Of a stretch of 64,000 bases of DNA, positions 23,310-36,510 are shown piece after piece (within the stretch, counting starts at the first letter, position 1; every line of letters begins with the position of its first letter). Below the pieces are notes generated by a model that saw only the letters and a program-made list of their open reading frames with translations, searched no databases and had not been told where the DNA came from. The stretch comes from Camelus bactrianus (lineage: Eukaryota; Chordata; Mammalia; Artiodactyla; Camelidae). The DNA lies in contig NC_133540.1 in assembly GCF_048773025.1 (NCBI RefSeq), positions 74,279,501-74,343,500 of the forward strand, given 5' to 3'. A program made the translations under genes and the position numbers.

Positions 23310-24080
23310 GCAAAATTTTGAACTTGAGATCAGGCTAAAATGTTGCTGTAAAATATTATGGCTGGTTCTTAATTTCCTGTAGCTAAAGGTCAATAGTACC
23401 TTTTAAAATTAAAGGCTAGCATTTTGCCAGAAAATGATGAACACTTTTCAAATGATTCTTATAGTAATCAAAATTCCATGGAATTTCTATGAAGAATGCT
23501 CTCTGTTGTTCAATGGCAGTCACCTTCCTGTTGCTACAACAGTTAAGAAAATCTGAATCTATATTAGTGATGGTCAATTCAGTTGCCCTGGTATAAGTCT
23601 ATTGTGTATGAATGTGAAATAGAAAATTCTCAGCTCTGGAAATATATGATGTTTCTCTAGAGAAAAAATAATGTGAGAAATAATTCCCAAACAAAACTGT
23701 CTTCATCTTTGCAACTGGATTCCAAAACTTCTGCAACTATATTTTATTACTTCATAATTTTTCTTGTCCTTCAAGTTAAAATAATATCCCGAGGCAAATG
23801 GCTTTTGGATCTTATGAGAGGAATGTTTTCAGTTCAAGATATAAATAAATAGAGGACTGGATTTCCAAACCACTCTAATCTTGACTTCTTTTTCCTTCTG
23901 TGTTGAAGATCACTTTCTTGTTATTTAGTCCCCATTGCTGTGGATGGTTAATTTTATTTGGTTAGAGTGTGTATTTGTGTTTAATTTCACAATTAGGTTC
24001 TCAGCTCCAGGAATTATTGAACACAGGAATTAGTCCTAGCCTATCTTCATATCCCCGGATAGTGCTAAAAAAGCAGCTTG
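23310..24080. other. Unassigned intergenic sequence
   Basis: No recognisable repeat or coding signal. Confidence 0.5.
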
Positions 24081-24089
24081 ACCACAGTG

Positions 24090-24175
24090 GGTTCTTCATT
24101 TGCTTATTTGTTCAATATACCCTTGTTAAGCACACATTCTGTACCATACTCCAGCTAGTTCTGGAGATTCATCAA
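24090..24175 (-). mobile_element. L2 LINE 3' end, antisense
   Basis: 'taagcacacattctgtacca' then 'tactccagctagttctggag' is the antisense L2 terminus (tgagcgcctactatgtgcca...ctaggtgctgg). Confidence 0.55.
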
Positions 24176-24179
24176 ATAT

Positions 24180-24520
24180 TCATAATTCCCTGTACTTTCC
24201 AGCTTCTGTTGCAGTTGGGTTGGGACCATGTGACTGCTTCTGACCAACAGACTGTGAACATATAACTGGGCAGGGACAGTTAAAGAGTTGATGTGCCACC
24301 ACCATCTCTCTCTTACCCTGATACGGCAACCTTGGAAGTCATATTGAGATGATGGCATCAGAAGATGTAGTCTCAATTTCTCAGTTAATGGAAGTGAGAT
24401 GAAAGTCCCCATCATGTACACTAGATGTTCTGTGAGTGAAAAATAAACTTGTGTTGGCTTAAGCCATCATTATTTTCAGGTTTACTTGTTTCTACAGGAA
24501 AACTTATTCTACCTTGAGAC
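24180..24520 (+). mobile_element. LTR-like old repeat, family unresolved
   Basis: 'gaccatgtgactgcttctga', 'acaccttgg'-like 'gcaaccttggaagtcatatt', 'gagtgaaaaataaacttgtg' and 'ttggcttaagccatcatt' fit a common mammalian LTR-like repeat with a polyadenylation block near its end. No internal region is seen. Confidence 0.5.
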
Positions 24521-24589
24521 ACCGCTGTTAAGCAGCTCATAGTCTATGTAGGGTAAGCTCATTTATGATTCACTTTTGAGTATGTAACT

Positions 24590-24790
24590 GTTAAATGGAG
24601 TGATCTGTGGACTTTGAGGTTCTCAGTAGAATAAGAGTTCAATATGATTGGCTTCTCTGGGTTTTGGACTTTAACAATCTGCAAGTTTGAGGAAAAACAC
24701 TTAATTTCCTACAGATGTAATTTCCTCATTTGTAAAATGAGAGAGCTGGCCGTTTCTCCTGTTCTGATTCCATCTTTGTTTTGTAAGCAG
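24590..24790 (+). mobile_element. MIR-type SINE, sense
   Basis: 'tttcctcatttgtaaaatga' and 'gagagctggccgtttctcct' match the core and tail of MIR/MIR3. Confidence 0.7.
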
Positions 24791-25274
24791 CTGTGAGAGT
24801 AGAAGAAACAGACTATAAACACATTCATATCTTTATAGAAAGAGGCACTTTTCTGTGATTTACTGGTAAGGCCCTCACAAGACTACACTTGAAATAGCAG
24901 TTGGAGGCGGAAGGGCCATTATCTTCTAACTCACACATTGATCTTTCAGTCTGTCTTCAGGGAAGCCACGAAAATTTGTTGCAACACATTCATTGCTATC
25001 AGCAAGGATCCCTTTTCTTTAGAAAGAGAATACTCACTACATTGTCAAACTCCTACTCAACCTTCTGTGTTGGATATTGCATCTTAGGGCAGTCTTTTCT
25101 GGAAAATCTTTTCATTCCGTTACACAGAGTTACGCACTATCACACACATGCTGTCTGTACTTTCCAGGCATACTTCCATTATTTTACTTATTACACAGTA
25201 TTTTATTACTATATTTTAAATAGCTATTGCTGCTGTAATTAATGCACACTTGACAAGGAAAGGGCTTTTAAAAT

Positions 25275-25350
25275 ATATATATATATCCCAAGGGTTTAAC
25301 CCGGTGCCTGGAACCATGTAGCCACCTAATAAATAGTTCTTAAATAACTG
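25275..25350 (+). mobile_element. L2 LINE 3' end
   Basis: 'aacccggtgcctggaaccat' followed by 'gtagccacctaataaatag' is a diverged L2 terminus. It follows a short AT dinucleotide run. Confidence 0.6.
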
Positions 25351-25359
25351 AATGACAGG

Positions 25360-27930
25360 CCAGTGAATCTTTCACTGTTACCCAACATTTCCTGGTAAAC
25401 TGGACTTGGAAATGGATGTGACAGTGCTAGTACTCTGATCATTTTACTGTTACCATAATCTTGTCCCCACTACTTTTTTTCTTTTAAAAGATGGGCCATT
25501 TCCTGGTGACCTGACGTTGCATTATAAAATCATGTTTTAGCTCTGGCTTCTGAGCTTGTTTTGCAAGGGAATTAAGAGATCTAATGCATTTGTGTTGCTA
25601 AAGAGCTTGAGATCTGCTTGGGAAAGTCACTCGAATGCCTCAGTGCTAGTATCATAATATTTATTAAGAATTGATGAGTAGAATTCTTAAAATAGTCTTG
25701 TTCACTGTGGTTATCATTGAAAGCATACTACACTAAATGCCATTTGTCTTGGGTGTAGGATTTCTGGAAGATGAATGAAAAGAGGAAATTAGTGGATCTT
25801 GTAGCAGATTGTGTAAGAATGAACAGTTTTTATAAAGGTCCCTTTTCTTAAAGTGACAAATGCTAGAAAAATGCTGTTAGCTGCACCAACTTAGGCCTGG
25901 TAATTACTAGTCTAAAGATGGGCAAGTCTCATACGCTGCCAAATAGAGAGGATGAGAAGCATCTCTGCCTTGAAGTCTGTTCTGGGATGGGGCAGAATAA
26001 CTGCTGAGGGTCACTCCTACCCCAGGTCCCTAAAGTTAGGTACGTCATTTGTGGTCACATCCATTTTCTGGGAGATGGAGGGCTTCATTCTTGTATTTCG
26101 TGGAGTTTGATGGCCTTTGGTATTTATATCAGGGATGGATTTTAAAAGCAAACATGTCTTCAGTGCTGCAAAAGGATTTGGTAGTCAGAGCAATTGCTGC
26201 CTGAGGTGGGACAGTCAACTTCATTTGGGAGAATTTGGAGGGTATGACTCAGGGAGACAGCTAGAGGGGAACCAAGTGACTCCACCTGATGGTGCTAAAT
26301 ATTCTAAAGTGTTTCAAACATCTAGTCTAAAACATGCCCTTCTCGCTTCTCTATAGCCAATGAAAAGGCAAGGCTGAATTTCTCTTTTCATACTAATTTT
26401 TTGCTTCTAGTTACTCAGTTTTCTCTACAAAAATTCTTTTGATATTCATTTAAATCTACTTTAGTCCTATAAAAGTATATAGAATTTCCTGCCCAATGCC
26501 CTCTAAAGATCCACCTTCTCCTAATTTTTGGGAATGAATCCTCCAAAACAGAGAAGCTAGCCCAGCTTTTCCTCTAGTAGAGAACTTGCCATCCTCTCAT
26601 TCACAGACTTCTATAGATTACCTATTCTGTATAATATTTACAATAATAGAGGTTCTGACACTGGGAATATTCATGTGCCTTTCATGGTTACCATGCAGGA
26701 AAGGCAAAAACAGCATCTGAGTCGTATACATTTAGTGTAGAACCGTATCAAAATGGTTGCTTGATAATCATACATATTTAGCATTTCTCTCAGAAAAACT
26801 GGTTTTGATGACCATCATTTCCTCTGCTCAGAGGAAAGGAAGTGTTTCCACCAAAAATGAGAGTAAGAGGAATGGCTGGATATGGATGTAGGTACATTTG
26901 TCATGGTTGCATGTAAAGTGTGTGTGGAAGATTGCGAGTAGAAAATAATTTTAGCTGAATGACATTGACATTATTCTCTCTAAAGTAGAAGCTGATGTTT
27001 TCTACTGAGAGTGAGAAAAAGAGGCTTAAAGAGTGTGATTATTACTCGGACTAGTCTGTAGGTTACCAGATGTATCTTCAAATTACAATTGTAAACTTCA
27101 GTAAATTACAGAACTTAATTTTATTCTCCACCATTATTGTGGTGGTAAATCCTCTAGGTCTGTGATTTCATCAGACAGCATGCATGCTTATAGAATGATG
27201 GAGGACTGGGTGAATTGAGATGTCATTTTGAAAGCAACATTCAGTGTAGCACTGGGATACATGGGTCCTTGTATTACCTGCAGTTGGTAAGTTGAGGACA
27301 AAGACCTCCTGGGTCTCAGTAAATTCTTATTAACTCAGAAGCCAGATGGAAGACAGGAGAGGTTGACACCTCCCACTGCACCTCTGTGAGTGTCACACAT
27401 CACTCTTTTTTCTCCAATTGCCCCACGAGAATTGGGCAGGGCACCCATTTCAATGCACTTCATAGAACTTTAGGGATAATTGTATCAGAATGAAACACTT
27501 TTTTACTTTCTAGTTTTGTTGCATTTTCTTTCTTGGAAAGATTTACATTGAAAGAATTCTTTGTACATAGCTTGTCTGTTCACAGTTTTAGCAATTTGTT
27601 TGTATTTCTATTCCAAATTCAACTATTACCCTTTTGAATCTTTTCATGTTATGTTTTAAAAACCTTCCTTTTTATAGCCATAAAAAGAGCATAAGTAGAT
27701 ATTGCTATTCAGTAAGAAGTGGATATCATTAGCTCAGTACATTAGAAGTCCTCTGAATATAGAAGGATTTCTTCTAAAATGATATCAAAATTAGAGTATT
27801 TAGCAAGGAATACTATTGTCATAAGCATTTTATTGCCCTCCCAAATTTGAACCTTTAATTTCTTACTTCTCTTTCTCTGGAGTGCTAAGCAGGAGAAGTT
27901 TAGTGTCAGTACTTATAAGGGCACAGTTTC
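25360..27930. other. Repeat-poor unassigned sequence
   Basis: 2.6 kb in which I recognise no repeat and no gene. The open frame at 26,117-26,356 has no family resemblance. A repeat-poor stretch in a repeat-rich window is where conserved non-coding elements could lie, but nothing in a single sequence shows this. Confidence 0.45.
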
Positions 27931-27939
27931 CTTACTGAA

Positions 27940-28160
27940 GCAGTAGCATGGTCTTCTGGGTAAGTGAGGCAAATTAAAATTTAGGAAGACTGCGTACTTT
28001 GAAACTCAACTACTGCCTGACCTTGGTAATGCTGTTTACCCTCTCTGAGCCTCCAGTTCCCCATTTGTAAAGTTGGACTCATAATGATCTTGCATCTACA
28101 CACTCCTTTGAGGATTATAAAGGGAAAGTGCTATATAAACCAGGAACTTTTTATTCTTTG
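27940..28160 (+). mobile_element. MIR SINE, sense
   Basis: 'agcagtagcatggtcttctg', 'accctctctgagcctccagt' and 'ttgaggattataaaggga' run in MIR order, close to full length. Confidence 0.75.
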
Positions 28161-28169
28161 CAGTTTTGA

Positions 28170-30570
28170 ACTGAGTGTATTACTTAGCTAGGGTTCAGAA
28201 CAGATCAATGAGGAGATAGGAAGTAGGATTTTTAAAGAAAGGTTAAACTAAAAGTTGTGCGGAGAGTAAATATTTATATATTAACTTATGTAATCCCGTT
28301 GGCTTCCAGTATATATTTGGAAATGTTTCTATAGGAAAAATCAAATAACTTCAGTTCATAAGAAGAAATTTCACTCGAGAATCCTGATACTCAAGTTCAG
28401 GGAATGTTTAGTCTTTGTCAAAAATATAGTCTGATTATATTTAATTCTCCTACCAACTCTGGTAAGATGTTAAATGACTATTCTGGGTGACCACACATAA
28501 TTTAAACAATATATTGGACAATTATTATCTCACTGCATGTCCTCACTGTCTCAACTAAAGTTGGGTTGTCTAAGCTGTAAGATAGCTGTAGTTGATGAGT
28601 AGATGTCTCTAGTGGGAGGAAACTTAGGAAGGTGTATTTTTAGAGCAGTTGTTAATTATCTTCATTTAGCATAATAGCAAACCTCTAATGTCCATGAGTT
28701 TTGATTCCTAGAACTAGACCGGAAGGAGATTCCGCAGTGGCAGTGTTGATGAACCCAGAAAAGGTCCTATTACCTTTGGAGGCAACTGTGGCTTCATATT
28801 AAAAATAGATCATTGCTAAATTAAAAAATTAGCCTACACCCAATGTGATCAAGGTGAGAGAGAACTGTTTGGAGAACAGATAAACCTAAGTAAAAAGAAT
28901 TTAATAAGCCCTTCTAGGTTATATAGTGGTGAATTGCAAACAGATAGTCCAACTGTCTGTCTACTCAACAGTTGTGGGTAAGGAGCAGCACTAGAAACTG
29001 GGATGGTAATAAGTAAAAAGCAAACCATTTCTATAAACAAAGAAGTCCCCTAATCAAAGAACAGGGTAAACAAAAGAGGGACAGCAATAGAATCATAATT
29101 CAGGAATTAAAGCTCTTTAGGGTAGTGGAACTACTCAGCCCTCTAAGTGGGTAAAATATGCTTGCAGTACTGGCTTAGAAGGATAAAGCATATTATGCAA
29201 AAGAGGAAGTAGAAGAAAGAGAATGGAAAACATGAAGCATGTTGGAGTTTATCACTTATGAAATACTGAAAGCACCATATTATGAGCTTCTGTAATATCT
29301 TTGTATTATTTGGTGATGGAAAAATGACTTTAAATATGTATTTTATGCTGTTACATTTTACAATGAAAGGTTGTGGAATCCCCTTTCTAATATTTTGAAG
29401 GAGAGAATGTAGAGCAGTCTTCTGTCATGAGTGGCTCCAGATATAAATGATGAGTTGGCTTGAGGCATTAGGGAGCGGTACAGACTGTGGTGAAGTGTCA
29501 GCTCCAGTTATGTTTAGAGGATATAGGATGGACTTTCTGACTCTTTCAGTTCTAAGTTCTTGGCTATACTTAAATTTCTTTACTCTGTTTTTAGGACAAG
29601 ATTAAATATGGCTTCCTCAACTAACAGACCACTTAAGTAAGAAACTGGTCTCATGTGAACAGAGGTATTTCACAGCCTAAAGAAGTACAGCTTATTTCCA
29701 CAATGGCACTTTCTCTATGAGCATTTGGTGCCCTATTGCTGATTCTAGGCTGCATAAACTTTGTGCAGCTGACATTTTCTGACTCAAGTCCTGCTATAAT
29801 TGAAATTACTTTATTAAACAAGCTTGAATCATTTCAATTACTTCGTGGCCTGGAGCGCTAGTGGCATACATGATGACTACATGCTGATTAAATTAGAACT
29901 TGTACACCCCAGAAAGATGTGCATACCAGAAAATGGCTTTCTCTTTCTTCAATATAAAACATCCCTCTCTAATTCATATTCACTGGCTAGATCCCTTTGG
30001 GTTGTATATTAATATTCATAAGATAAACCACATAGCTAAAGCAGAAGACTAAAGTCAAGTCTCTTAATAAAGAAGCAAGAGTAATGACTACAGTAAAATC
30101 TCCAAAAATGCCATTATCCCCCTGAAGAGTGAACACTACTACTGTACATGTGTTGAAGCTGAGCAAGAGAACAATAAAAAATGAATTACTGCAGTGATTT
30201 GGATTTTGAAATCTGCTAGAGAGGAATGAGCAAACACAAACACTTAGACCAATAGAAAAGAATATCAAGATAAGACAGTTGTACAAAGCAGCATCTTAAG
30301 AGTAGAGTTTACAGTATACCTTATTTTGATATGAGAATAGATTTGTGCTATAGGAGGTAGCACTAAAAATTATTTCCCTTAAATAAACTATATGGTTTTC
30401 TCTTAGATTCAGTACTGAATTCTGAGGGCTGGGGGGTAAGCTAAGAGCTGCCCAATTGATTTCTTGCTGGTTTACCCTCTATACTTTGGCTCTTTTTTGG
30501 TGATTGTATTGACCTCTTCTTGAAGAGACAAGGGAATTACATTTGCATAGACACTACCCTCCCTTGCTTC
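28170..30570. other. Repeat-poor unassigned sequence
   Basis: No repeat family or gene recognised. The 99-codon minus frame at 29,987-30,286 is hydrophobic only because the DNA is T/A-rich on that strand. Confidence 0.45.
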
Positions 30571-30579
30571 CTCCTTTTC

Positions 30580-30880
30580 TTCCTTCCGTAGATATTTACT
30601 GAGTACCCATTTTGAGCTGGCTACTTTCTTAGGAGCTGGTGATTGGCAGTTAACAGACACAGCTTCTACTCTCATGAAGCTTATATTCTAGTGGGAAGCA
30701 ATAAACATCTAAACCAATTATAAATGACAATTGCAGGAGTGAGAAATGCTGTGAGGAAAACAAAACTGAAAAGGATATCAGGGTGATTTGTTTGTTTTGG
30801 TCGAAATTGTGCCATGTCAGATAGGGACATCAGGGAAGGCCTATCTCTAGGGAGGGGGCATTTGAGAAGAGAATACTTGC
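30580..30880 (-). mobile_element. L2 LINE 3' region, antisense
   Basis: 'gatatttactgagtacccat', 'tctcatgaagcttatattct', 'agtgggaagcaataaacat' and 'cagggaaggcctatctct' are the antisense L2 3' end in order. Confidence 0.8.
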
Positions 30881-30889
30881 ATATTAATA

Positions 30890-31090
30890 CCATTATAATA
30901 ATTTATTTTTGTATCATACTTTAGAGTTTACATTGCACTTTCAAATAAAATGTATCATTTAGTCTTCATATCAATCTTGTGAGATCGGAATTATGATCTC
31001 AATTTTCTAAATGAAGCTAAGAAAGCTTAAATGACTTGCCCCAAATTATATAGGCAGTTTGTGGCAGGACTTAGGTCCATGGCTCATATT
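30890..31090 (-). mobile_element. MIR SINE, antisense
   Basis: 'agagtttacattgcactttc', 'tcatatcaatcttgtgagat' and 'aaatgacttgccccaaatta' follow antisense MIR order. Confidence 0.75.
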
Positions 31091-31189
31091 ACAAAGATAA
31101 TTTTACTTTACAAAGAAAACTAGGGAATTTAAATAAAACCTAAAATACTGCTACTTCAAAAATACTGTTTTTGCATTACCTCATTTTAG

Positions 31190-31225
31190 TCAGTGTGTGT
31201 ATGTGTGTGTGGTGTGCATGCAAGA
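31190..31225. repeat. Short TG-rich simple repeat
   Basis: An imperfect run of TG dinucleotides with TATG and GGTG interruptions. Confidence 0.7.
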
Positions 31226-31849
31226 ATGAGTGACATGTAGTGATTCAAAAAGAATTGTACTGTTTCAAAAATTTATTACTTAGTAACTAGGCTGTACATT
31301 AACATTTGGTCAAAACCCATTTATAAAGGAACTAGGACAGTCATTTCTATAGTTTACAAACATTCAAGTTGTACCCCACATGTCACAAGTCTCACATTAA
31401 TCTTGTGGTCTGGTTCATTCCAGATACTTTTTAATATGTCATAGTTAGAGTGCAAAATGGCAGCTTCAATGCAGTTCTTTATTTCCTCATGTCTAATGAG
31501 GAAGAAGGCTACAGAATGAAGTTCTTGACATAACTTATATGCAAACCACATGCTTCTATAATCTGGTTGATGAGTAATGTAATTTAAAAAAGAGTGCAGT
31601 CCTTCTTTGAATTACCCCATAATTTGCATATTGGTAATCAATTCCTACCTTTGTGTATTTTTAATTAACTTTACGTGCTATAATTTGCTAAATGTTTCAG
31701 TTGTCAAATGCAGGTTTTCTTGTCCCAAATTGTTAGTACAGTTTCCACTTATCAGAACAATCCCTTCCCCTCAAAAAGCTCATCCTGCTTCTGCCACAGC
31801 CTGAGGCAGTGGCATCTTCATTTTTGTTTTCTTCAAGGAAGCTTTTCTA

Positions 31850-32065
31850 TGAGGACATGTCCCAGGCAGAGGGAATAGCAGACACGAAGGCCTGGAGATT
31901 GGTACTTAGAGAATAAAGGAGTAGAGGGACAAAAGATGGAGATTGAGCAACCCGTAGGGAGGCCGGATCTGGAGGGGCATTGGTGCCATGCCAGTGCGTG
32001 TGAGCTTTCTTCTTAGGATGGTGGAAGCCATGCAAAGTTTTTAAGCAGGGCATGGATGGATTTAC
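31850..32065 (-). mobile_element. L2 LINE fragment, antisense
   Basis: 'caggcagagggaatagcaga' then 'cacgaaggcctggagattgg' and 'agtttttaagcagggcatgg' correspond to the antisense L2 3' region. It contains an internal gap relative to the family. Confidence 0.65.
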
Positions 32066-32609
32066 TTAGTTTCTTTGATTATTTTTCAAGTGTCATTTTC
32101 TTTTTAAACTTCCTGTCCTATAAATTTCATGAGGAACTGTGTTTACTATGTGAGAGGAAATTTTATACTCAACCCTAAAGCATATTAACAGACATAACCA
32201 AAGTAATTTTTTCCTTTCCTTCTGAGCACAATTTCTATTGTTACTAGAAGAATTTGTTAAGTCCTGAAAAATATATATTCATATTTTCAAATATACATTT
32301 CAACTACTTAGGAGTTTAGTGCATAAACGTTCATGTGTTCAAGAATGTTCATTCCATCATCTTAGCAGGCTCTATTTTCTCTTCCTTTTATTCTCTCATT
32401 TCCTTCTTAGAAAGCAGCAAAAATATTCCCATTATTATTATCATTTGAGTTCACAGTTTTAAGCTAGAATCTTGAAGAAGATTGAAAAATTAGATTTTGA
32501 GATTGAACACTGAGTCAACAGTAGGTATCTTCCTGTGGAGATTCATATTTTGTTCTGTTTGAGGAAAATAATGATTTATAAGATATACTTGGCTGAGTGT
32601 TAGAAGACT

Positions 32610-32890
32610 TAGCTCTTACAATGACATTACTACATAATAATAGCTGTAGTTTATTGTGCTAGGTTTTATATATACATATAGTCATAAAGATATATATATA
32701 GAGAGAGAGAGAAAGAGTAATTTGCAAAACAACTCTGTAAAGAAAGTATTATCCCCATTCTAAAGTGAGGAAACTAAGGACTAGAAAGGTTAAGAATGTT
32801 GTCCCAGGTCACACACAAGAGGTAAAACCTGGCTTTGAACCAGGTTATCTGACTTCCAAGATGCTGTCTTTAACCATGTCACTCAACACC
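32610..32890 (-). mobile_element. MIR SINE, antisense, carrying a TA/GA run
   Basis: 'aactctgtaaagaaagtatt', 'ccccattctaaagtgaggaa' and 'cctggctttgaaccaggtta' are near-consensus. A short (TA)n(GA)n run at about 32,690-32,714 lies inside its left part. Confidence 0.85.
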
Positions 32891-33159
32891 TCCCACTTCA
32901 GCAAGCCAACTTGAGGCAAATTAACCTTTCTTTAAAGTATAGAAATTGAACTAGATAAAGAAGTTGGACTAAATTAACTCTAAACTTTCTACCTTGGACA
33001 TTCTGTAAGTGATCTTCCTCTTAGACATTGCCAATTATGAGCAATAGTATTATTTAGATGAAGTCATTATGTTATATTTGGTTTATATTTCATTTTCTTT
33101 ATGGGAAGCAATAAAGAATCAAAGTTGCTGGATAGGCAAATAGTGAATGATAAGGATAG

Positions 33160-33335
33160 GAATTTTAAAAAGCGCAGACATTGGAGCCTAAGGTAGCTGA
33201 AGGCTAGTCCCAGCACTGACAGTCACTACATAGGTTAACTAACATTTCTGAGCTCCAATTTCCTTATCTGACGAACTGGGATGATGATATACAACTTGCA
33301 GAGTTGCATGAAAATTAGAGATAATGTTTAAGTTT
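33160..33335 (+). mobile_element. MIR SINE, sense
   Basis: 'agcgcagacattggagccta', 'tccaatttccttatctgacg' and 'gaactgggatgatgatatac' in MIR order. Confidence 0.7.
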
Positions 33336-33569
33336 TAGATTTTCATTGCTGTCAAATAAATATTACCATTAATATCATTATTATTTTCATCAACATTGTA
33401 ATTACACATCACTATTACTGTCAGAACCAACAATATTAATGATAGACAAATGGGAACATGGTGTAGTTTCTTGTGACATCCACTTTAAAAATGGTCTGAA
33501 CTGGAGAACTGATTCACACTTAAAACACTGGGTCAGAGCTGAGTGAATAGACAATAAGTAGTTGAATAT

Positions 33570-34990
33570 AATAATATTTACTAATTCATACAACAAATAC
33601 TAATTGAATATCTACTCATGGCTATGTTACTGTTTTAAACCATGGATTTAAAAATAAATTAAAAAGTTCTGGTGGTCACAGTAACATTTTAGTGGGAATA
33701 GTAGGAATAAATATAAATTATGTCAGTAGAGATTAGGGCGGTGATGAAGAATAGAAAAGAGTAAGTGGAGAGAGTGTGAGTTTCTGTGTAAGGAACTTTT
33801 TTATTTATACATTGGTCAGGGTGAACACTATCGGTGATGACATTTGGAAAAAGACCCAAAGAGGGTGAAGGAGCAAATGATGCAGACATCTGAGGAGCAT
33901 TCCATGCAAAGGGAACAGCATGTGCTAAGACTCTGAGGTGGAAATGTGCTTCAGTGCTTAAAGAAGAGCAAGGAAGCCAGTGTTTCTGGAGCACAGTGAG
34001 CCTGAGAAGAGCTTGAAGAGATAATATCAAAAAGATAGCTAGATTCCATCATATTGGTCATGTAGGCTATTACAAGATTTTTGGCTTTTCTTCTGAGTGA
34101 GATTGGAAGACATCAGAAAGATTTAAGCAAAGTAGTGACATACTCTGACGTATTTAAAAAGACTACTTTGGCAGTGGTTTGGGAATAGACAGTAGGTAAC
34201 CAAGAATGGAAGGATGGAGACAAGTTAGGAGACTATTGAAATAAATGTGACAATTTTACAAAAATGTTTTAATAATCCAGATAGCTTTAACAATATGGTA
34301 GCAGTGGAAGAGATAAGTTGTTGGAGCTCCGATAAATTTTCAAGGTGCAGATGAGATGATTTGCTGATAAATTAGTAGTAGTACATGAGAGAGGATGAGG
34401 AGTCAAGGATGACACTAAGGTTTTTAGCCTGAGCAACTGGAAGGATGAAATTAACATTTTTTTGAGAAGGAGAACAATGGGAGGAGTACTTTTGGTGGTG
34501 GTGTTGAATAAAAATCAGTAGTTCAATTTTGAATATGTTAAGCTTGAGAAACTTATTATGTATCCAAATGGAGACACCAGTAAGAAGCTGAGTAAATGAT
34601 CTAGAGTTCAGAGGTAAACGATGGTGTAGAGATACAAATTTGGAGACATCAATATATACAGTATTTAGAGATATGGAACTAAATGAGATCACCCAGGAAG
34701 TGAACAGCAATAGAGAAGTTCAAGGACTGAATCCTGGGATTTGCCAGTGTTTGGATGTTGGGAGGATGAGAAGGAACAAAGGAGACTGAGAAATAACAAC
34801 CAGTAAAGTAGCAGAAGACTTGAGAGGCAGTGACTTGGAAGATAAGCACAAAAAGTGTTTCAGGAAGAAGATGTGTTGAATAAGATAAGGATTGGAAAAT
34901 GACCACTGGGTTTTACATCCCAGTGGTTGATAGCTTTGGCTGCAGTGCGTATTAGGATTTAAATCCTAATTGGAACAGATTCAAGAGAGA
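33570..34990 (-). mobile_element. L2 LINE, antisense, with decayed reverse-transcriptase region
   Basis: A long antisense L2 in minus orientation. The left end holds the 3' terminus, followed by 'gggaacagcatgtgctaaga' and 'taagcaaagtagtgacatac'. In the minus frame 34,710-34,372 the translation VYIDVSKFVSLHH...VSIWIHNKFLKLNIFKIELLIF...VAQAKNLSVILDSSSSL is collinear with the L2 reverse transcriptase from its LYADD catalytic box (here VYID) to the NLGVILDSS motif. It is long dead. The element ends near the microsatellite at 35,044. Confidence 0.85.
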
Positions 34991-35043
34991 ATGAGAGGAG
35001 ACAGAATATTTAAACTTTTTTGAGTAGAAAAATTGGTGCTGCT

Positions 35044-35045
35044 GA

Positions 35046-35138
<93 letters not shown>
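35044..35138. repeat. Compound microsatellite (TG)n(AG)n
   Basis: About ten TG units pass directly into some 35 AG units, with a single AA interruption at 35,100-35,102. Long, nearly pure runs like this are usually length-polymorphic. Two minus open frames across it are poly-SL translations, not genes. Confidence 0.98.
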
Positions 35139-35140
<2 letters not shown>

Positions 35141-35529
35141 CACAATTGCATGATGTACCTGACTAGGTGATAGGGGATGGATGGCCTGTGATAAGCACAC
35201 ATACAGCTAGCACACATTCAGCTCAGGGAGCTAATCAGATTGTAGAAATCAGGGATCTGTTACAAAAAGTCATGTGAGTAAAGATAGAGACACAACTACA
35301 GCTCCAGAATCAAGAAACTACAATAGCTGGGGCAGCTTTGCCTTTGATCCAGAAGCTTCTGTGGATACAGCAAATTGGGAGGTCCAAGAGAGAAGGCACA
35401 TGCAATATTTGATTACAATCAGGAATGCATGGGCAAGAATTTAGGTGCTTTCTGGATTCTTGCTGCCATACCGATAATGCATCAACATCCTCCTGGTCAG
35501 GTGGCATCTGTCTTCACTTTTACAGTTCA

Positions 35530-35650
35530 TTACCTTTTTGTAAGTTTCCTGAGAGCAGGGACAATACCTTATATCTCTGTACATCTACCTCTGGCTTCTA
35601 CAGTGCCTTGTACACAGTAGCTGCTGAATAAATGTTTGTAAAATTGAATT
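35530..35650 (+). mobile_element. L2 LINE 3' end
   Basis: 'gtaagtttcctgagagcagg', 'acagtgccttgtacacagta' and 'gctgctgaataaatgtttgt' are a well-kept L2 terminus. Confidence 0.85.
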
Positions 35651-36049
35651 GAAAATACTCAGTACTAAAAGTAGATGTATACTGGGCCAAAGTAACAAAT
35701 TGAGAAGTGGAAAACTGAGCCTTCCAGTCATCAAGAACCCTTATAACCAATTACTTTTCAATTAACTGGATTTGACTATATTGACTGGTTTATCTAGAGT
35801 TGTTACGAGACTTCATGGACAACTGTGCATTGAATGACCTCTTCCAGGTTTCCCAACCATTTTCCAAAGAGTATTTGGAGGTTTTCTTCCCAGCTTCTGT
35901 GTTTCAGTAGAAGTAATACACTTTTACTACTAAATTGCAGAACGTATCTGTTTTGTAACAGCAAAGCAGATCAATCACTGATATTTCTATTATTATTATT
36001 TACAACATTCTAAATGGGAGGGAGCAGGGAGAGGAGTGAAATGTAAAGC

Positions 36050-36240
36050 AAAGAGTTTGCGAATGAAGCAGAGCCCCAGATATGAGCTCCCTCTGTTTGT
36101 TACCAACTCTGAGATTTGGGGCAAGACGCTTAGGTTTCAAGTGTCAAAGTCCTCTGCTATAAATTATAATAATACCTGTCCTGTTGATTTCACAGATTAC
36201 TGTGAAGAGCAGATGAAAATGGTTGGAGAAAGATAAAGCA
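36050..36240 (+). mobile_element. MIR SINE, sense
   Basis: 'ctctgagatttggggcaaga', 'cgcttaggtttcaag' and 'ataataatacctgtcctgtt' in MIR order. Confidence 0.65.
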
Positions 36241-36510
36241 GATGCTCCTGTGCTGGGGTACACGGACAGGCTTCATGTGTGTTCAGGAACCTCCTAAAAC
36301 TGAATGCAAAATTTGCCTTTAGGAATTTTTGCATTTTCTCTCTAGATTCTCAAAGGTTTCTTGTCAAGATTCTCAAAGGATTTTGTGACAACATTGCTGA
36401 AAAGAAATAATAGCAGAGTTGATATTATTTGCTCTGGCCAGGTGCACTATTCCTAAATTACAATAATATTTTCTGTGTCCAGATGAGGGTTAAAAATTGC
36501 ATTGCATATG

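Noticed and set aside
34952-35217. Two minus frames with long SLSLSL and HTHTHT runs
   Set aside because: They are translations of the TG/AG microsatellite.
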